DNA from: Adiantum capillus-veneris
Lineage: Eukaryota; Streptophyta; Polypodiopsida; Polypodiales; Pteridaceae
Direction of reading: 5' to 3'
Length of the DNA stretch: 64,000 nucleotides
Assembly: GCA_014529385.2 (NCBI GenBank)
Contig: CM043958.1
Span: forward strand, 90,975,025-91,039,024
The notes under the pieces are model-generated. The model was not told where the DNA came from. It did no database searches and worked only from the letters and a program-made list of their open reading frames with translations. A program made the translations under genes and the position numbers. Positions 19,640 to 32,600 of the stretch are shown in pieces. How positions within the stretch are numbered: position 1 is the first letter of the stretch; every line of letters begins with the position of its first letter.

Positions 19640-21060
19640 TGAAGGTGCATCGTTTTGGCCCGTCTCTGCCCTATTCACTGCCTCACTATTGAACGTGGGC
19701 TGTTTTGGACCTCTTTCCTCTCGTTCTAGACTATGCAACAACGGACAGTTTGCTTCCTTGCTGGCTGATCTGCCTTGATCTGCCCTGTTTGCTATCGTTT
19801 TTGCTCAAGTCCGCTGATGGATTCTTGTAACGACACAATTCTACCCCAACCCATCGTGTCGACACTTGCTCCCTATCTCTAACAGCGTCCTACTACACCA
19901 AACACACCCCTAGCTTGCTTGCTACTTTGCCTCGCCTGCTGTCTGCAGGCTGGCATCGTTGCACGTCGCCTACAGTGCATATATGACAGTTTTTTAAACT
20001 TTGTTTGGTTTTGTTGTTATTTTTAGCTTTGGCATGGCAAACAGTGCAGTTCAGGTATGATTTTTTTTTTAATACTTTGTTTTGTTGTTATGTTTAGCTT
20101 TAGTTTTTAAACTTTGTTTTGCTGTTATGTTTAGCTTTAGTTTTTCTTACTTCTAGAGTTCGCAATCGCAGAGCAATGGATTGGATAATTGCTTGCATTA
20201 ATATAGATATAAAATAAAGAAATTAGAGTTTGCGTTTATAATTGCAACCTTGCTTCCTTTAATAAAGAAATTAAAATGTAAGAGTCTAATTACTACAAAT
20301 GACCACAAATGAAGATGTGCGGGCGATGGTGATCTGATGGAGCTTATTATTGTTGTCGAATAAGATGACACGAGCGATGTTGATGTTGAGGCCAGGGAAG
20401 AGAGTCAGAGCTTGGCATGCCTGCACCACCAGGTTCAGCAGGGGCATGCACTATAGTATTAAAAATGGTTTTTAAGACAGAAATTAAAAATAAAAAAATA
20501 TGTTAAAAACACAATAAATCAAAATTTTGTTTGTATAACCTTTAAATATTGAGATCAAATATGTGAATTGGATAAAAATAAAATAAAATAAAGATAGAAG
20601 CACGAAATATTAATATATAATGAAAAAAATAACACAATAAAATATAAACCAGAATAACTATACAATAATTTGAGATCGAGAGAAAAAGAACACTGTAAAA
20701 CAAAAATACAATCAATCAAAAATTTTAAAATCAAAAGTGAAAAAAACATAAATTAAGATAGATAAAAATGTGTATAATCTATAAATATTGACGGGTCAAA
20801 ATTATTGTTTTCTTGCAACCTAATAAGTTAATATAGAAATAAAAATACAATGAAAAAAATAATTAGGTATAAATAGTAAATATTGAGATGAGATTAAATT
20901 TGAAATAAATACAACAAAACTAGATAAAAGCGTAGAATAATTTGAGTTTGTCACTTTAAAAAAAGAACATAAAGATAGAAACAAGTTTGTATATGTGTAT
21001 AAATAAAAAAACTCTAAATTTAGAACAACTATCTTATCTTATATATCTTTATTAAAAAGA
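19640..21060. other. AT-rich stretch without recognisable genes
   Basis: Unique-looking at 19640-20000, then very AT-rich at 20450-21050 with short irregular A/T runs. No conserved frame, RNA gene or element end was found. Confidence 0.6.
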
Positions 21061-21223
21061 TCGGCTGGAGCTCCACATGGCTACAAATCCTTGCAAACCA
21101 TGAGCTCCGCATCCCTTCTCAGCTATGTGGAAGCTGCCAGTAGCGGTACTGGCCATTGCCATAGCTGCTTCTTACAAGGCAATCGACCCGAAGATGGTGG
21201 TCTAGACGATCGCCACCTCCTCC

Positions 21224-21227
<4 letters not shown>

Positions 21228-21281
<54 letters not shown>

Positions 21282-21545
21282 GAGCTGTGGGGTCTCGCTA
21301 CTGCTACCAGCGTGAGCGGATTCTCACTTAATCTCTCTCTCTCTCTCCCCTCGAGCTGGGGGGTCTCGCTACTGCTACCAACGTGAGCGGATTCTCACTT
21401 AATCAGTCTCTCTCTCTCTCTCTCCTCGAGCTGGGGGGTCTCGCTACTGCTACCAACGTGAGCGGATTCTCACTTAATGAGTCTCTCTCTCTCTCTCTCT
21501 CTCTCTCAGCTATGGGATTCTCGTTGCTAGCGTGAGCACTCTCTC
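21228..21545 (+). repeat. Minisatellite of about 75 bp with embedded (TC)n
   Basis: Three full units and a diverged fourth. Each has (TC)n, then CCTCGAGCTGGGGGGTCTCG, CTACTGCTACCAACGTGAGC and GGATTCTCACTTAAT. The TC portion varies in length between units. Confidence 0.9.
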
Positions 21546-21761
21546 TCCTTGACTAAAGGGGATTCTTTCTGAACCAGTGTGATTAACTCTCCCCAGTGGT
21601 GGCAACCCATAACAGCTATAGATTATAGACCTCTCTCTCTCTCGCTACAGTGTGAGGAGAATTTGAAAAAACACCCTCACTCCAGATGATCCCATTGTAG
21701 AGAGGAGATGGTACAAAGGAGGAGGTGGAGATGATGCCTTGAAGCTCCCTCTACCTTTGGC

Positions 21762-21850
21762 ATGAGCTCCTTTGAAGCTAAAAGGTTCAAGCAAGGGTGC
21801 CCCCTAGACCCTCTTCTATTTGCTATTGGGTTGCATCCTCTAATTACGAT
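21762..21850 (+). pseudogene. Short LINE reverse-transcriptase fragment
   Basis: The frame SFEAKRFKQGCPLDPLLFAI, followed by GLHPLITM, matches the RT motif of LINE-B at 45295-45370 (FEVKRSIKQGCPLAPLMFAI). Only about 30 residues are recognisable, and the sequence then diverges. A relic of the LINE-B family. Confidence 0.6.
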
Positions 21851-23024
21851 GGCCGATCTCGATGATGCTGGAGGGAATGGCGAGCTTGGCATGTGCACAC
21901 CCAGTCCTAACAACGACGACCACTCAAACATTAGACTCAATGTTGTCCCTTCTACCCTCCGGTTGGCAGCTTGAGGAAGTGACCATCTTGAAGTCCTTGA
22001 AAGTGCATGCATTTCTAGCCCCATTGGTGATGATGACAGCTTGGGAGCCTAGCTTAGTTGCCACCCCGCACATGTGGTGTATGGGCTCAACTTTGCTTCC
22101 AGCGGTGGTGGCGAAGACGATGGAGGGGATGTCAACTATGTGGACCCTGATGTGAAGTTTATGATCAACACATCGCTTGGCATGCGTTACGCAGGCTCAA
22201 GTTTAGCTTGGCTGTGGCCCCAAAGCCATCCGCTAGCTCCATAACCTCCTTTGTTTCTTCCTCGATTGGAATGAGCAAGTGCGGAGGGCTTGGTTGGTAT
22301 AGTCGGAGCCCCTCCCCACCTCAATCGATGTGGATGTAGGGTAGCCCGAACAAACCGACCTGTGAGGCTTCGTGCACAAACTTTGCACTTGAGCGATGTA
22401 GCTATTTGGTTGTTTTAATCTCTGTAGCACTCTTGATGCAATCGGCAGAAGAAGACTTTGTCGAGGTGCTTTTTTTCCAGTAGAAAATGTGTAGCACTCT
22501 GAATGCAATCAGCAGTAGAAATACTTTGACTGCACCAACGACAGTGTTGGACCTCAACGTAGACGTTTCATTTTGTATTAGTCTGTGTGTATTGTGAGGT
22601 GTAGCCTATATTTGATTTCTTTCTGCTGCCGGAGACTGAGTTAGTCTCATTCGTATGTGTGATGGGCGTTGGGTGGTGCAAGCGTGGCCATCCCCCGTGG
22701 CTCTCCCTGCGGCGTGTATGGATTAATAAGAAGAATTGAAGGCCCACATAGGTAACGGAGACCATTTTTTGCGCTGTTGAGCCTCCCATTTTTACTGTTT
22801 CAGCACTACTTACCCAATACCTAGTCAACTTTAGGGATGTTGGTCGTGGAAGGCACACCTACGACACGGTCATTGAGAGGTTGAGAGAGAGAGAGAGGAC
22901 TCAGGCAGCCTGCGAGAGAGAGAGAGAGACACTTGAATACACACACCTTAGGCCTACACCAACCCCCATCTCATTTAACAACTGCATGTTCAAGTTCTGT
23001 ATCCGTCTCTCATCAGGGTTTACG

Positions 23025-23027
<3 letters not shown>

Positions 23028-23067
<40 letters not shown>
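23028..23067. repeat. (TC)n tract just upstream of the small host gene
   Basis: Pure TC tract of about 40 nt ending roughly 50 nt before the start codon at 23116. Likely in the 5' untranslated region or core promoter, where pyrimidine patches are common in plants. Confidence 0.93.
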
Positions 23068-23070
<3 letters not shown>

Positions 23071-23115
23071 CCTTCCTTTTCTCTCAGGGTTTTCGTCCAG
23101 AGCTCCACCCCCGCA

Positions 23116-23269
23116 ATGTGCCCCATGCGTTTTATCCTCGTCTTCTTCTCCCTCGTCGTCGCTGGCTACCTCGCTTTCAAGGCGTCCTGGTTCAGCGGCA
23201 CCGCCGATCTTACCTCTACACAGCAGAGCGATGGTGTAGACGTCAAAGCGACAGATGGTGCCTTCAAAA

Positions 23270-23318
<49 letters not shown>

Positions 23319-23898
23319 GTTTGTCCGATTTTCTCTCAAATTCACTCGCGTGCACACATTCACATGCATACACACGCACATGGAGCATACAGGCAGTTAG
23401 GGCTTCTTTCTATGGCCTTGCAAGATGTGCGTAAGAATGATGCCAGTAGTAGCGTGCAATTGCAAGAGGCATATGTATATACGTATGCAATGCTCTTTGG
23501 TACAAGAACTGCAGCCTTGCCTCTCAAATGATCCATGTATTTCACATTCCATTGACATCTGCCTGAGGCAAAATTGGTCCAAGCTCGTTATGCAGTCTGC
23601 AATAATGTCAAGCTATGGTGGTTCCTATGCGATCCTGGAGTGCAAGATACCTAGGTGACTAGATCTCTTACAGTTCTTGATGTGTATTTAGAGCATGTGG
23701 CTTGACAGAGAGAGTGCTGGTATGGATATTTTACAGAGGCATAGATGAAAGAGATCATATTGACAGAAGTTTCCATTCCTGCAGGGCTACGCCAAACTCA
23801 TCTCTGGCTTGTGGACATTGGTGGATATGGCAACTGGCAGATACTTGTGGCGGACTGTAGCATCACAGAAAAATGAAGCCCATGCAACAACCTCCTGA
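23116..23898 (+). CDS. Small plant-specific single-pass membrane protein (annotated elsewhere as methyltransferase-related)
   Basis: Two exons give an 89-residue protein. Exon 1 is 23116-23271: MCPMRFILVFFSLVVAGYLA, a signal-anchor or membrane helix at residues 4-20, followed by a polar linker. The donor is GTGAGA at 23272. Exon 2, 23785-23898, follows a CCTGCAG acceptor and encodes SGLWTLVDMATGRYLWRTVA plus a short tail and TGA. Both junctions are phase 0. I recall a conserved land-plant family of similar size with an N-terminal MCPxRxILxF helix and a C-terminal VDMA[ST]GRYLWR block. It is often labelled 'methyltransferase-related', though it is far too short to be an enzyme, so the function is unknown. 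No stops or shifts; this is the best candidate for a working host gene here. The intron (513 bp) begins with a (GA)n tract. Confidence 0.82.
23273..23316. repeat. (GA)n tract at the 5' splice site of the small host gene
   Basis: The intron donor GTGAGA runs directly into (GA)n. This tract is complementary to the (TC)n upstream of exon 1 (23028-23067). Confidence 0.95.
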
Positions 23899-25945
23899 AT
23901 TGCATTCAAGGAATGTTTCTCAATTGGGCAAAGCATACTGTCAAGCTTCTGCTTCAAAGTTGGCATGCGAGTTTGATACGTGTAAACTATAACCGTCTCT
24001 TGTGTACTTTATTTTTAGTTCACCCCCATGGAATAAGAATCTATACTCTAAGCAGATTTAGAACAGTTTGTCATGAAGACCTTCTCTGCCTTGCTTCCCG
24101 CTAAGCTAAAAAAGCCCTGCAAATTTGGGATACAGGTTGGAATTTTGACACGTGATATGGTTTACACCATGATATGGTTGAGACCATGATTTCTGTTTTG
24201 CAGAACAACAAATATAAAAGCCTCGTATCATCAATTGACTGTAAATATGTTTTGTTCTTGCGACGTGAACTCTCAGTCTATTTTTGTTTGAGTGCTGCTC
24301 TTCAAGTTGTTAGAGAGGGCCTTTTCTTGTTCAGAAAGAACTGTGGAGAGGCGTCTTTGTTGTGATGGAGCTTCGGCTGTTGGAGAGTAACTTATGAAAT
24401 GGCATAAATCTCTTCCTTTAAGTTTTGGGTCAGAGGGTAGTGTCATTGTAAGACCTGCTATACATTAGGGATTGTATGGTACCTCTATCGGTCAATATGA
24501 GCAACTTCAGAGTCCGTCTCTGATGTCATGCCCAACTGTCTTGAAATAAGCTTGAGATCTAATCGCTGCTGGTCTTTTCGAGAATGTTTTGCCTTGTGAA
24601 CACGTAGTTAGAGAAACCATATCCCTCACCTTGTCAACACATTTTTCTTAGAGCATAATTTTAGTGACTTTTACTGTTATTTTGTTGAGAGGTGCCTGTA
24701 ATCAAATGTATTGCCTGTAAATGAAAATCTTCATATGAATCTCCCAAGTGAACCGGCTGTCAGGCGTTAAGAGACCATGGCTTGGTGTTGCAGACTAAAA
24801 GTTTCTCAAAAGTTGAGTATTAGGAAAGTCTACAACAGAGAAAGTTTGAGTGCTAATCCATGCTGGGGAGACTGGAAAATCACTTAGTTGAAGGTGAAGT
24901 TGTAGGGTGATCTCCTTCCACGGTGTGGTCTCTTAGCGAAACAAGCCTTAGAGAAGTGTAACTGTACTGATTGTGGTATTGTCACAAAACTTAAGGCTAA
25001 GTTACAACTAAGTATGTCATGCATATTTAAAAAACTGGTATGGCTTTCTCCCTCATTGACCCCACCTGACAGTGAGGGTGTCAAATAGTCATGAGGCATA
25101 GCACCTGAGAGAGCTTACAGCTTCTGAAATAACCTAGGCTGACTCCAAAGAGCGAAATAATATAGGTCTAATCCAAAGAGCAGTATCAGATTGTTTCATT
25201 AATGTCAAAGTGCTTGTATTATTGATGTCTAAATGGAGGTTTGTGTTAGGCTTCATTGTGGGCTGAGTCTGCCTATAACTTCCGGAGTCGCCATAGAAAC
25301 TCAGTGCATTGAGCCTTTGTGTTCATGTACGCTCGAGTGTGCATGTGCCGTGTGTTGCGTTGGGAGTATATGTTAGTACCTAGTTCTACACCCTCTATCA
25401 GGCACTAATGACGTTAGTGGGGATTTTGTAGTATTTAGTCATTACTATGCACGATGAAGTTGATAGTTAAATTGCTTTATGCATGACTACCATCAGTCTA
25501 TTGGTGCACTTTACTGGATTTGGGTTATTCCTGGTTCATCTAGGTGTTGTGCACGTAAGCGTTGTAGCTCTCTTGATTGCCATGATATAGCCCTCTTGTA
25601 AGGAAGGGAGATAGATGAGTGCAAAGTTTTTGTATAAAAATGTGAGATTCAAGCAATTTGACCCCTCCCCCTCCTCCCCCACCCCCCACAAAAAAAAACA
25701 CACATGCATGCATGCGTGTGTGCACACACGTGCACATTTGCCCTCTCTCTTGGGCTTCATAAATTTTTAAGGGGACTTCCCACCTTGCCACTTTCACAAG
25801 TAATTCCACTATGCAAGACATTCATTCAATTCTCCTCTCTCAGACTCATGTTGCTAGTGTTGGAACAAAGGGCTATGAGAAATCCTCTCGTCAAACAAAT
25901 TTTCAATGACATTGCTCTAGAGCATGGCTATTGTAGGACTAGAGG
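23899..25945. other. 3' flank of the host gene; no further genes seen
   Basis: Contains the presumed 3' untranslated region and unique DNA. No conserved frames. 25680-25735 is a low-complexity C-rich and CA/TG stretch. 25800-25945 is homologous to 39520-39672 beyond the LTR retrotransposon. Confidence 0.55.
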
Positions 25946-25950
25946 ATAAG

Positions 25951-27014
25951 TGTCATAATAACTAATACCTAATTCTCCAAATTGTTTTCTCATGTTAAAC
26001 TGATCATTTAATATGTGGTACTTTGATCATTTAATATGTGGAAGTACTAGGGGAGAAAAAGCTAGATTATTGGTAAGGCTAGCAGATTGGTCACAATAGG
26101 GATCCAAAGGAGGGAAAATAGGGATCCAAAGGGGGACCATCTGCAGAAGAGCAATGTGCAAGCAATGGGTTTCGAAGACCTAAGGTTCAGCCCAGTATGT
26201 TGTCCCAATCTTGGGAAGCAGGTCAAATTACTAGGAATCTCGTCAGATTCTCCATTTCGGCTTTGGGTCAAAAATGCTAGCCAGGGAGGTGGTGACACTT
26301 GCGTCGTAGAGAGAGAGGGAGAGAGAGAGAAGAAACGTTAGGGGTTTGTGCTGGCGCGTGACAGCGACCACGCGGCGTGTGTCAGGTCGAGGGGCAGAGA
26401 GAGAAGATATTTTCGTTGCATGGTGAGTAGGAGGCGCTGTTTCTGGCAGAGGCAGGCAACTGAGTGTGTAGTTGCTCGTTGTTCGGCTAGATGATGCCAT
26501 GCTTGCGAGCCCCACGGGAGAGAGAACACCGCGTCGGCGGTGAGCTGGGGTGGAGAGCTGGCAGAGCCAAGAAAGTGGGTGTGTTGTTGGGCAAGACCAT
26601 GGGATGCTTGCGAGGGCAGGCGACAGAGAGTGAGCTGCGCTGTCACAGGGCTGCGCTGAATGCAGACTAAATAGAAAGCCTGCCAAGCGATGGTGCGGAG
26701 CGTTTTGACTGCGAGGGTGTCTCGCAGTCATGGTAGGCTCGGGTGGAGAGCAGCAAGCAGGGCAGCGCGTGGGAAGCAGAGCAAGCTCTAGTTTTGCTCT
26801 TGCCGGTAATCTCGCGGCAGAATCTTAGCAACAAACTAATTAATGAAAAGTGATAAAGACCCAGTATATGGCCTTTGAGAATGCTAAAGTTCCATAATTC
26901 AAAGGTTAAGTCCAATGGTCAATGCTTAGAAAAATTGGATGCTTTGTAGTGTGCAAAAAGTCTTCAAAGACTCTTAAATAGGAGGGGGCGAACCTTGTAA
27001 GTAGGGGATGAGAG

Positions 27015-27088
<74 letters not shown>

Positions 27089-27592
27089 GCTAGCCCCTTT
27101 ACACAAAGGACATAATCGACACATGTCAGCTCTCCAACCCAATTGCCCACAAGGTGCATTCAAATCCTATTGGATGGCCATAGAGGTGGACCAATGAGAA
27201 TTAGGCTAGAGTAAATCTAGTTTTGTTCATTTAAAAACACCTAATAAAAGAACCAATAAGAATTAAGCTCTCTAGAAGACTATTGGACAGTCTCCCAAGG
27301 GGTCTAATGAGCATTCAGCAACCCAATGGCTTGCTTACTTCCTATTGGCCAAAAGACAAAGGGGTCTAATGAGAGTTTAATTGCATTATTTAATTACCTA
27401 AAGCTCTCAAAAAGGGGAAATGGGGACACATGTCACAAGCCTATCACTTATGCTTCTCAATTATGATTGGCTAAGCTTTGCAGGGTCCAATTGGGTGCCA
27501 ATAAGAGTAAATTGCAAGAGGGGTCGACCAAGAGAGAGAGGAGGCTGATTTTGGCAAGGCATTATCTCACACAATCTCATGTGTGAAGCAAG

Positions 27593-27631
<39 letters not shown>

Positions 27632-28299
27632 CTTCTCAAGCTTTAATGAAAAGCTCATAATCTACTCCAAGCTTGTGAGAAGGGAGGCCTACACCAACAA
27701 CTCTTGGCTTTGTGATGCAAATCCAACCAAGAGCCAAGCTTCAATGCATGCTCATCTTCTCTACCATGCTAGTTACTAAGCTATGCTAAGCTATTATGAG
27801 TGATTATGTGAGGAGATATACTTACTTTCTCGTAAGACTACTCCTTGTTCCTCTCAATCTACTCTCATACCCCGCTAGCTCTCATCATCTTCGAAGGTGT
27901 ATGAGGTCTTGGGTCTAAGACCGTGAGGGAATTGATGTTGTGTTTTATAAGTATGTGCATGGTTTTTGAAGCTTCCATCTTCACTGCACTAGTAAGATAT
28001 TGAAGGAACACAAAGTATTGTATTGTAAAATGTCTCCCTTGAAGGGGGAAACCTATAATACAAAGCCTTTTGGAGGGGGGAGGGGGACCGGCTCCATGTA
28101 AATCCGGTCCTCCATTGTTGTCAATAGCTTAATTTCTCTCTTTTGAAGTATTTTTCATGCCTATCTAACTAGGTGTTATGCTTTTTGTTGCTCTCTCCAT
28201 CCAAGCACTCTTACTATGCTCATTAGGAATCTGTTCTAATGTCACTATGTCTATGCTATTTTCCTCTACACACAAGTTACTAGGCCATTGAATGTTACA
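25951..28299 (+). repeat. Gypsy-1 left LTR
   Basis: 2349 bp, TGT...ACA termini. Contains (AC)n at 27017-27046 joined to (TC)n at 27047-27086, and a second (TC)n at 27592-27632. It carries about 669 bp (26191-26859) absent from the right LTR, bordered by the 8-bp repeat CCCAGTAT. Confidence 0.9.
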
Positions 28300-28300
28300 T

Positions 28301-28312
28301 TGGTATCAAAGC
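28301..28312 (+). promoter_or_regulatory. Primer-binding site, initiator tRNA-Met type
   Basis: TGGTATCAAAGC one base after the left LTR. It differs by one base from the common plant PBS TGGTATCAGAGC, which is complementary to the 3' end of initiator tRNA-Met and primes minus-strand DNA synthesis. Confidence 0.85.
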
Positions 28313-28833
28313 ACAAGGTTTCTATTTTCTTGCTCAAGAAGGGAGGTCCTCAAGCTAGCTATAAATGGTTGGTATTATTAATTGCAATTGAGTAAGTAGA
28401 ATAGGGTTTTTTCAGCCTTGCAGTGCGCCTGCCTTCGTGCAGATAAGGGGGCATCAACGTCGAGAGATATGGTCTTAATAGTGGAGTCCTAGGGGGTTGG
28501 CTATGGCTTAACTACTATTGAGCTATTAGAAACTTGACAGGAGCCGGTACTGTTTTGGTGTTGAAAGACCCTCTCTTCTATTCCTTGCAATTAATGATAT
28601 TCGAGCCACAGGTACAATAGCTTGAGTACTTTTCTAAAGGGGTAAAGAGGAGCAGCAACTAGGGCTTGAAGTGCCAAAGTACACCTAAAAATATTACTCC
28701 TAAAATTTTTTAGAATTGCTGACAATAGTAAAGAGAGCGAATTAATGTTGATAGATTTGATTTTGCTAATGAGCAGGCTACTAATGATGCCCCTATGCTT
28801 GTTAACTACCTTGTTTCTAGGCTTTAGCAAGCC

Positions 28834-29656
28834 ATGGGCAACCCATCCCTCCAAAGTGATAAGTGCAATGGCAGCTTCGCGCTCATGGGATTCTCCAAGC
28901 TCCGCACCATGACGAGAGAGTACCTAGGAAGACTCCTTGCAAGACTTCCAAAAGAGGCGTCTCTCCGATTCGGGAAGAATAAGAGGATCCGTACGAAGGG
29001 CTCAAAAAATTACTACTTGAAGATGCATCTCCTTCCCAAAGGAGAACTCAAGAGCCCCCACCAAAAGAACAAGAAAGAAGTGAGTCTCCTGCAACCTCGG
29101 CGGAGATGTCTCCACGAATACGGCCGGCAAAACGCTCTCCATCACCTCCTAAACGGAAAAGACCATCGCACACTTCTCCACACCATAATTCAAAGAGGGA
29201 TGATAGAAAACAAGAGAAGAAAAAGACGAGAAAGAGGTCACCCTCTTGTCCATCTTCTTCATCCTCTTCCTCTTATGAAGAAAGTGATGGTGTAGACAAA
29301 GACGAACAAGGCAAGAAAAAGGCGAGAAAGAGGTCACCCTCTTCTCCATCTTCCTCAAATTCTTCATCTTCTAAAGAAAGCGATGGTATAACTTTTGAAC
29401 CATCAAAAAGAAGAGGCCATAGGAAATCCTATGCCACGTGGAAGAGATCGTCCAAGCTCAAGAAGTTCAAAGAGGGAGGAAAGAACATCTCTTCCTTACC
29501 TACGATGGCACCTTTGGTGCTATGGACAAAGTCTTGGCCTTAAACCAACAATTTGATCCGGTGTTTGGAGATGAGGGCTTCATGGAGTCGAGATGGGAGA
29601 TGTCCTACCCGTCGATGGTGCTTTCAAGAGGCAAGAAGCTTCAGTCACTCCCTTAA
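28834..29656 (+). pseudogene. Gypsy-1 gag remnant
   Basis: Coding signal moves between frames. 29106-29500 has a Lys/Arg/Ser-rich basic region (KKARKRSPSSPSSSNSSSSK) in two similar copies. 29490-29600 has a capsid-like segment (FLTYDGTFGAMDKVLALNQQ, then FDPVFGDEGF). The rest of gag is deleted or unrecognisable. In LTR retrotransposons gag forms the virus-like particle. Frameshifts make this copy non-functional. Confidence 0.65.
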
Positions 29657-29689
29657 TCGGGAAATTGAGGCTCCATATCCAAAGCTAGG

Positions 29690-32600
29690 TGGACAAAGAG
29701 GACTTCTTTATCTCCCCTCTCAAGCACGAGGATGTAATCCTAGGGGCACCATGGTTTGATTGCATGGATGCAATGTTAAATTCCTTGAAAGAAAAATCTA
29801 CTTTAGGTTTAGGAAAAAAGATATGTACATAGATGCTAAGGAGTTGGGTAACACCATACCCATTGTACATACGCAAGCTTTCAATAAATCAATAAGAGCT
29901 CTATTTCCGTGCACATGATTTTTGTTAAATATTCTCAAAATGAACCTTTTGCTTTAGCAAAAGAAAATATAAATCATCACAAGGAATTAGAGTTATCTAA
30001 TTTTCTCAAGGGATTTCAAGATGTTTTTATTGACGACATCCCTTGTGAACTACCTCCTAAACGAGGCAATGACGACCATGCAATTGAACTTCTTCCAAGA
30101 AGTTCACCGCCTAATAAACCTCCTTATAGAGTTTCCCAAGCTTAACAAGAGGAGATTATGCGGCAAGTGCATGAGTTAGTTGAGGAGGGCATGGTTAGGC
30201 CTAGCTCATCTCCATTTTGTTCACCCTTGCTATTAATGCAAAAGAAAGACGACACATATCGTATGTGTGTCGACAATAGAGCACTAAATAGGATCATTAT
30301 CAAAAATAGGTTTCCCATTCCACGGGTAGAAGGCCTATTTGATAAGCTACAAGGGTCAACCTACTTTAGTAGAATTGACCTAAAAAGTGGCTACCATCAA
30401 ATAAGGATAGTTGATCAAGACATTGTAAAGACCGCATTTCGCACTACGTTTGGTCTTTACGAATACATTGTCATGCCTTTTGGTTTGACCAATGCACCAG
30501 CCACATTCAAACGCTTGATGGAGAAGCTATTCAGGCCTCATCGAACCTTTACTGGAGTATTCTTTGATGATATTATCATCTACTCTAGACGAACACAAGC
30601 AACATCTCCAGGTAATATTTCAAGTCTTACGAGAGAATAAACTTTATGTTAATCGAAAGAAAAGTGAGTTTTTCTTACAAAAGATTCTGTATTTAGGTCA
30701 CATTATCTCTCAAGATGGCATCCAAATGGATGCATCAAATATAGAGGTACTAAAAGGATGACCTAATCCAAGGAATCTTCATGAATTAAGAAGCTTTTAT
30801 AGGTATGCATGTGTTCATGCTATAGACACTTCATAGAAAAGTTCTCACTAATAGTAGGACCATTACATGCCCTAACAAAGAAAAGCGTTAGGTATACATG
30901 GTCTGCCAAGGAGAACAATGCTTTCGAAAAGCTTATCTCTCAACCTGTGCTTACATTGCCGGATCTCTCAAAGCCATTTGAGGTCCAATGTGATGCTTGT
31001 GGTGATTGCCTTGGAGCTGTTTTGCTCCAAGAAGGGCACGCCATAGCCTATGAAAGTTGAAGGCTCGACCATGTTGAGCAAGCTCTAGGCATATATGAAA
31101 AAAAACTCTTTGCAGTTCTACATGCCTTAAACTCGTGGAAGCACTATTTATTGGGGACTCCTTTCATTTTGCAGACGGATCATCAAAGCCCTAAGTACTT
31201 CATGACGCAGACCAAGCTCTCCGACAAAAAAATGAGGTGGGAAAATTTCCTTTTGCAATTTCATTTTCATATTGCTCACATTGCTGGCAAGCATAATCAA
31301 GTAGCCGATACACCCTCAAGACGGCCGAGAGTGAATGCGGTTTCCATAGCAACTCACAATGATCTATCTTCTATGATAGATGAGTATGCTATTGATCCCG
31401 ATTTTAGAGATGTGATTTCAACCCTTGCACTAGGCAAGAAAGAGGAACCATTTACCTTACAAGATGGTTATCTTCTCTATGGCAATAGACTATGCGTTAC
31501 TAACTCACTACGTGAGAAAGTAATGTATGAATCTCATGCTCCTCCTTATGAGGGACATAGAGGGATTCAGTCTATCCTAAAAGGGGTTGAAACATATTTC
31601 TATTGGCCTACCATGAAAGCAAACATACAAGAGTATGTTTCTAAATGTGTGGTATGCCAAAAGACGAAGTTTGATAGAGGAAAGCAATTTGGATTGCTTC
31701 AACCTTTGCCAATCCCTAATTCACAATGGAAGAGCGTATCCATGGATTTTATCTTTGGATTACCTAAGTCTATCCATGGGAATACGGGAATATGGACGAT
31801 AGTAGACAGGTTCAGTAAACAAGCTCATTTTATACATGCAAAAAAGAATATCAAAGCCTATCAAATGGCAACCCTCTTCATATCTAAAATCTTCAAATAC
31901 CATGGCTTGTCGATGGCCATAGTGTCGGATAGAGATCCTAGAATGACCAGTAATTTTTGGAAGGGTCTCTTTGAGAATTTAGTGACAAGGCTAAACTTCT
32001 CTTCGGCCTATCACCCCCAAATGGATGGCCAAAGTAAAATAGGTAACCTAACAATTCTTGATCTACTAAAAGCCTATGTAATGGAAGTAGATCAAAGGTC
32101 CCAATGGGAGAAGTACTTACCCTTAGTGGAGTATGTCTACAATAATACTGTACATACCTTCATGGGAAAAGCACCTTTCGAGGTAATTGAGGGAAGATTA
32201 AAAAGTCTCCTGCTACTTAAGGTACATGGGAAGATCTTCTCTGTAGATGAGTATAGCCGAGACCTACAAGAATCTTTCCAAAAGATTATGGATGCTATCT
32301 CTATCTCACAGCAAAAGCAAAAGGCTGCTGCTGATAAGCACAAAAGAGCCCAAGCCTTTAAATAAAATGATTGGGTCTTGCTAAAATTTCCCAAATCTCG
32401 ATTAAGGCACACCACGAGCAAGAATCCTACGTGACACCAAAAGTACTATGCTAAGTTAGCAAAAAGGTACTATGGTCCCTTCCAGATTCTTCGACCAATC
32501 AATGAGATGTCCTATCAACTCAAGCTGCCCAGCCATTGGCTCATACACAATGCTTTCCATGTGAGCCTACTAAAGCCTTACAAAGGAGAGCCACCTCAAG

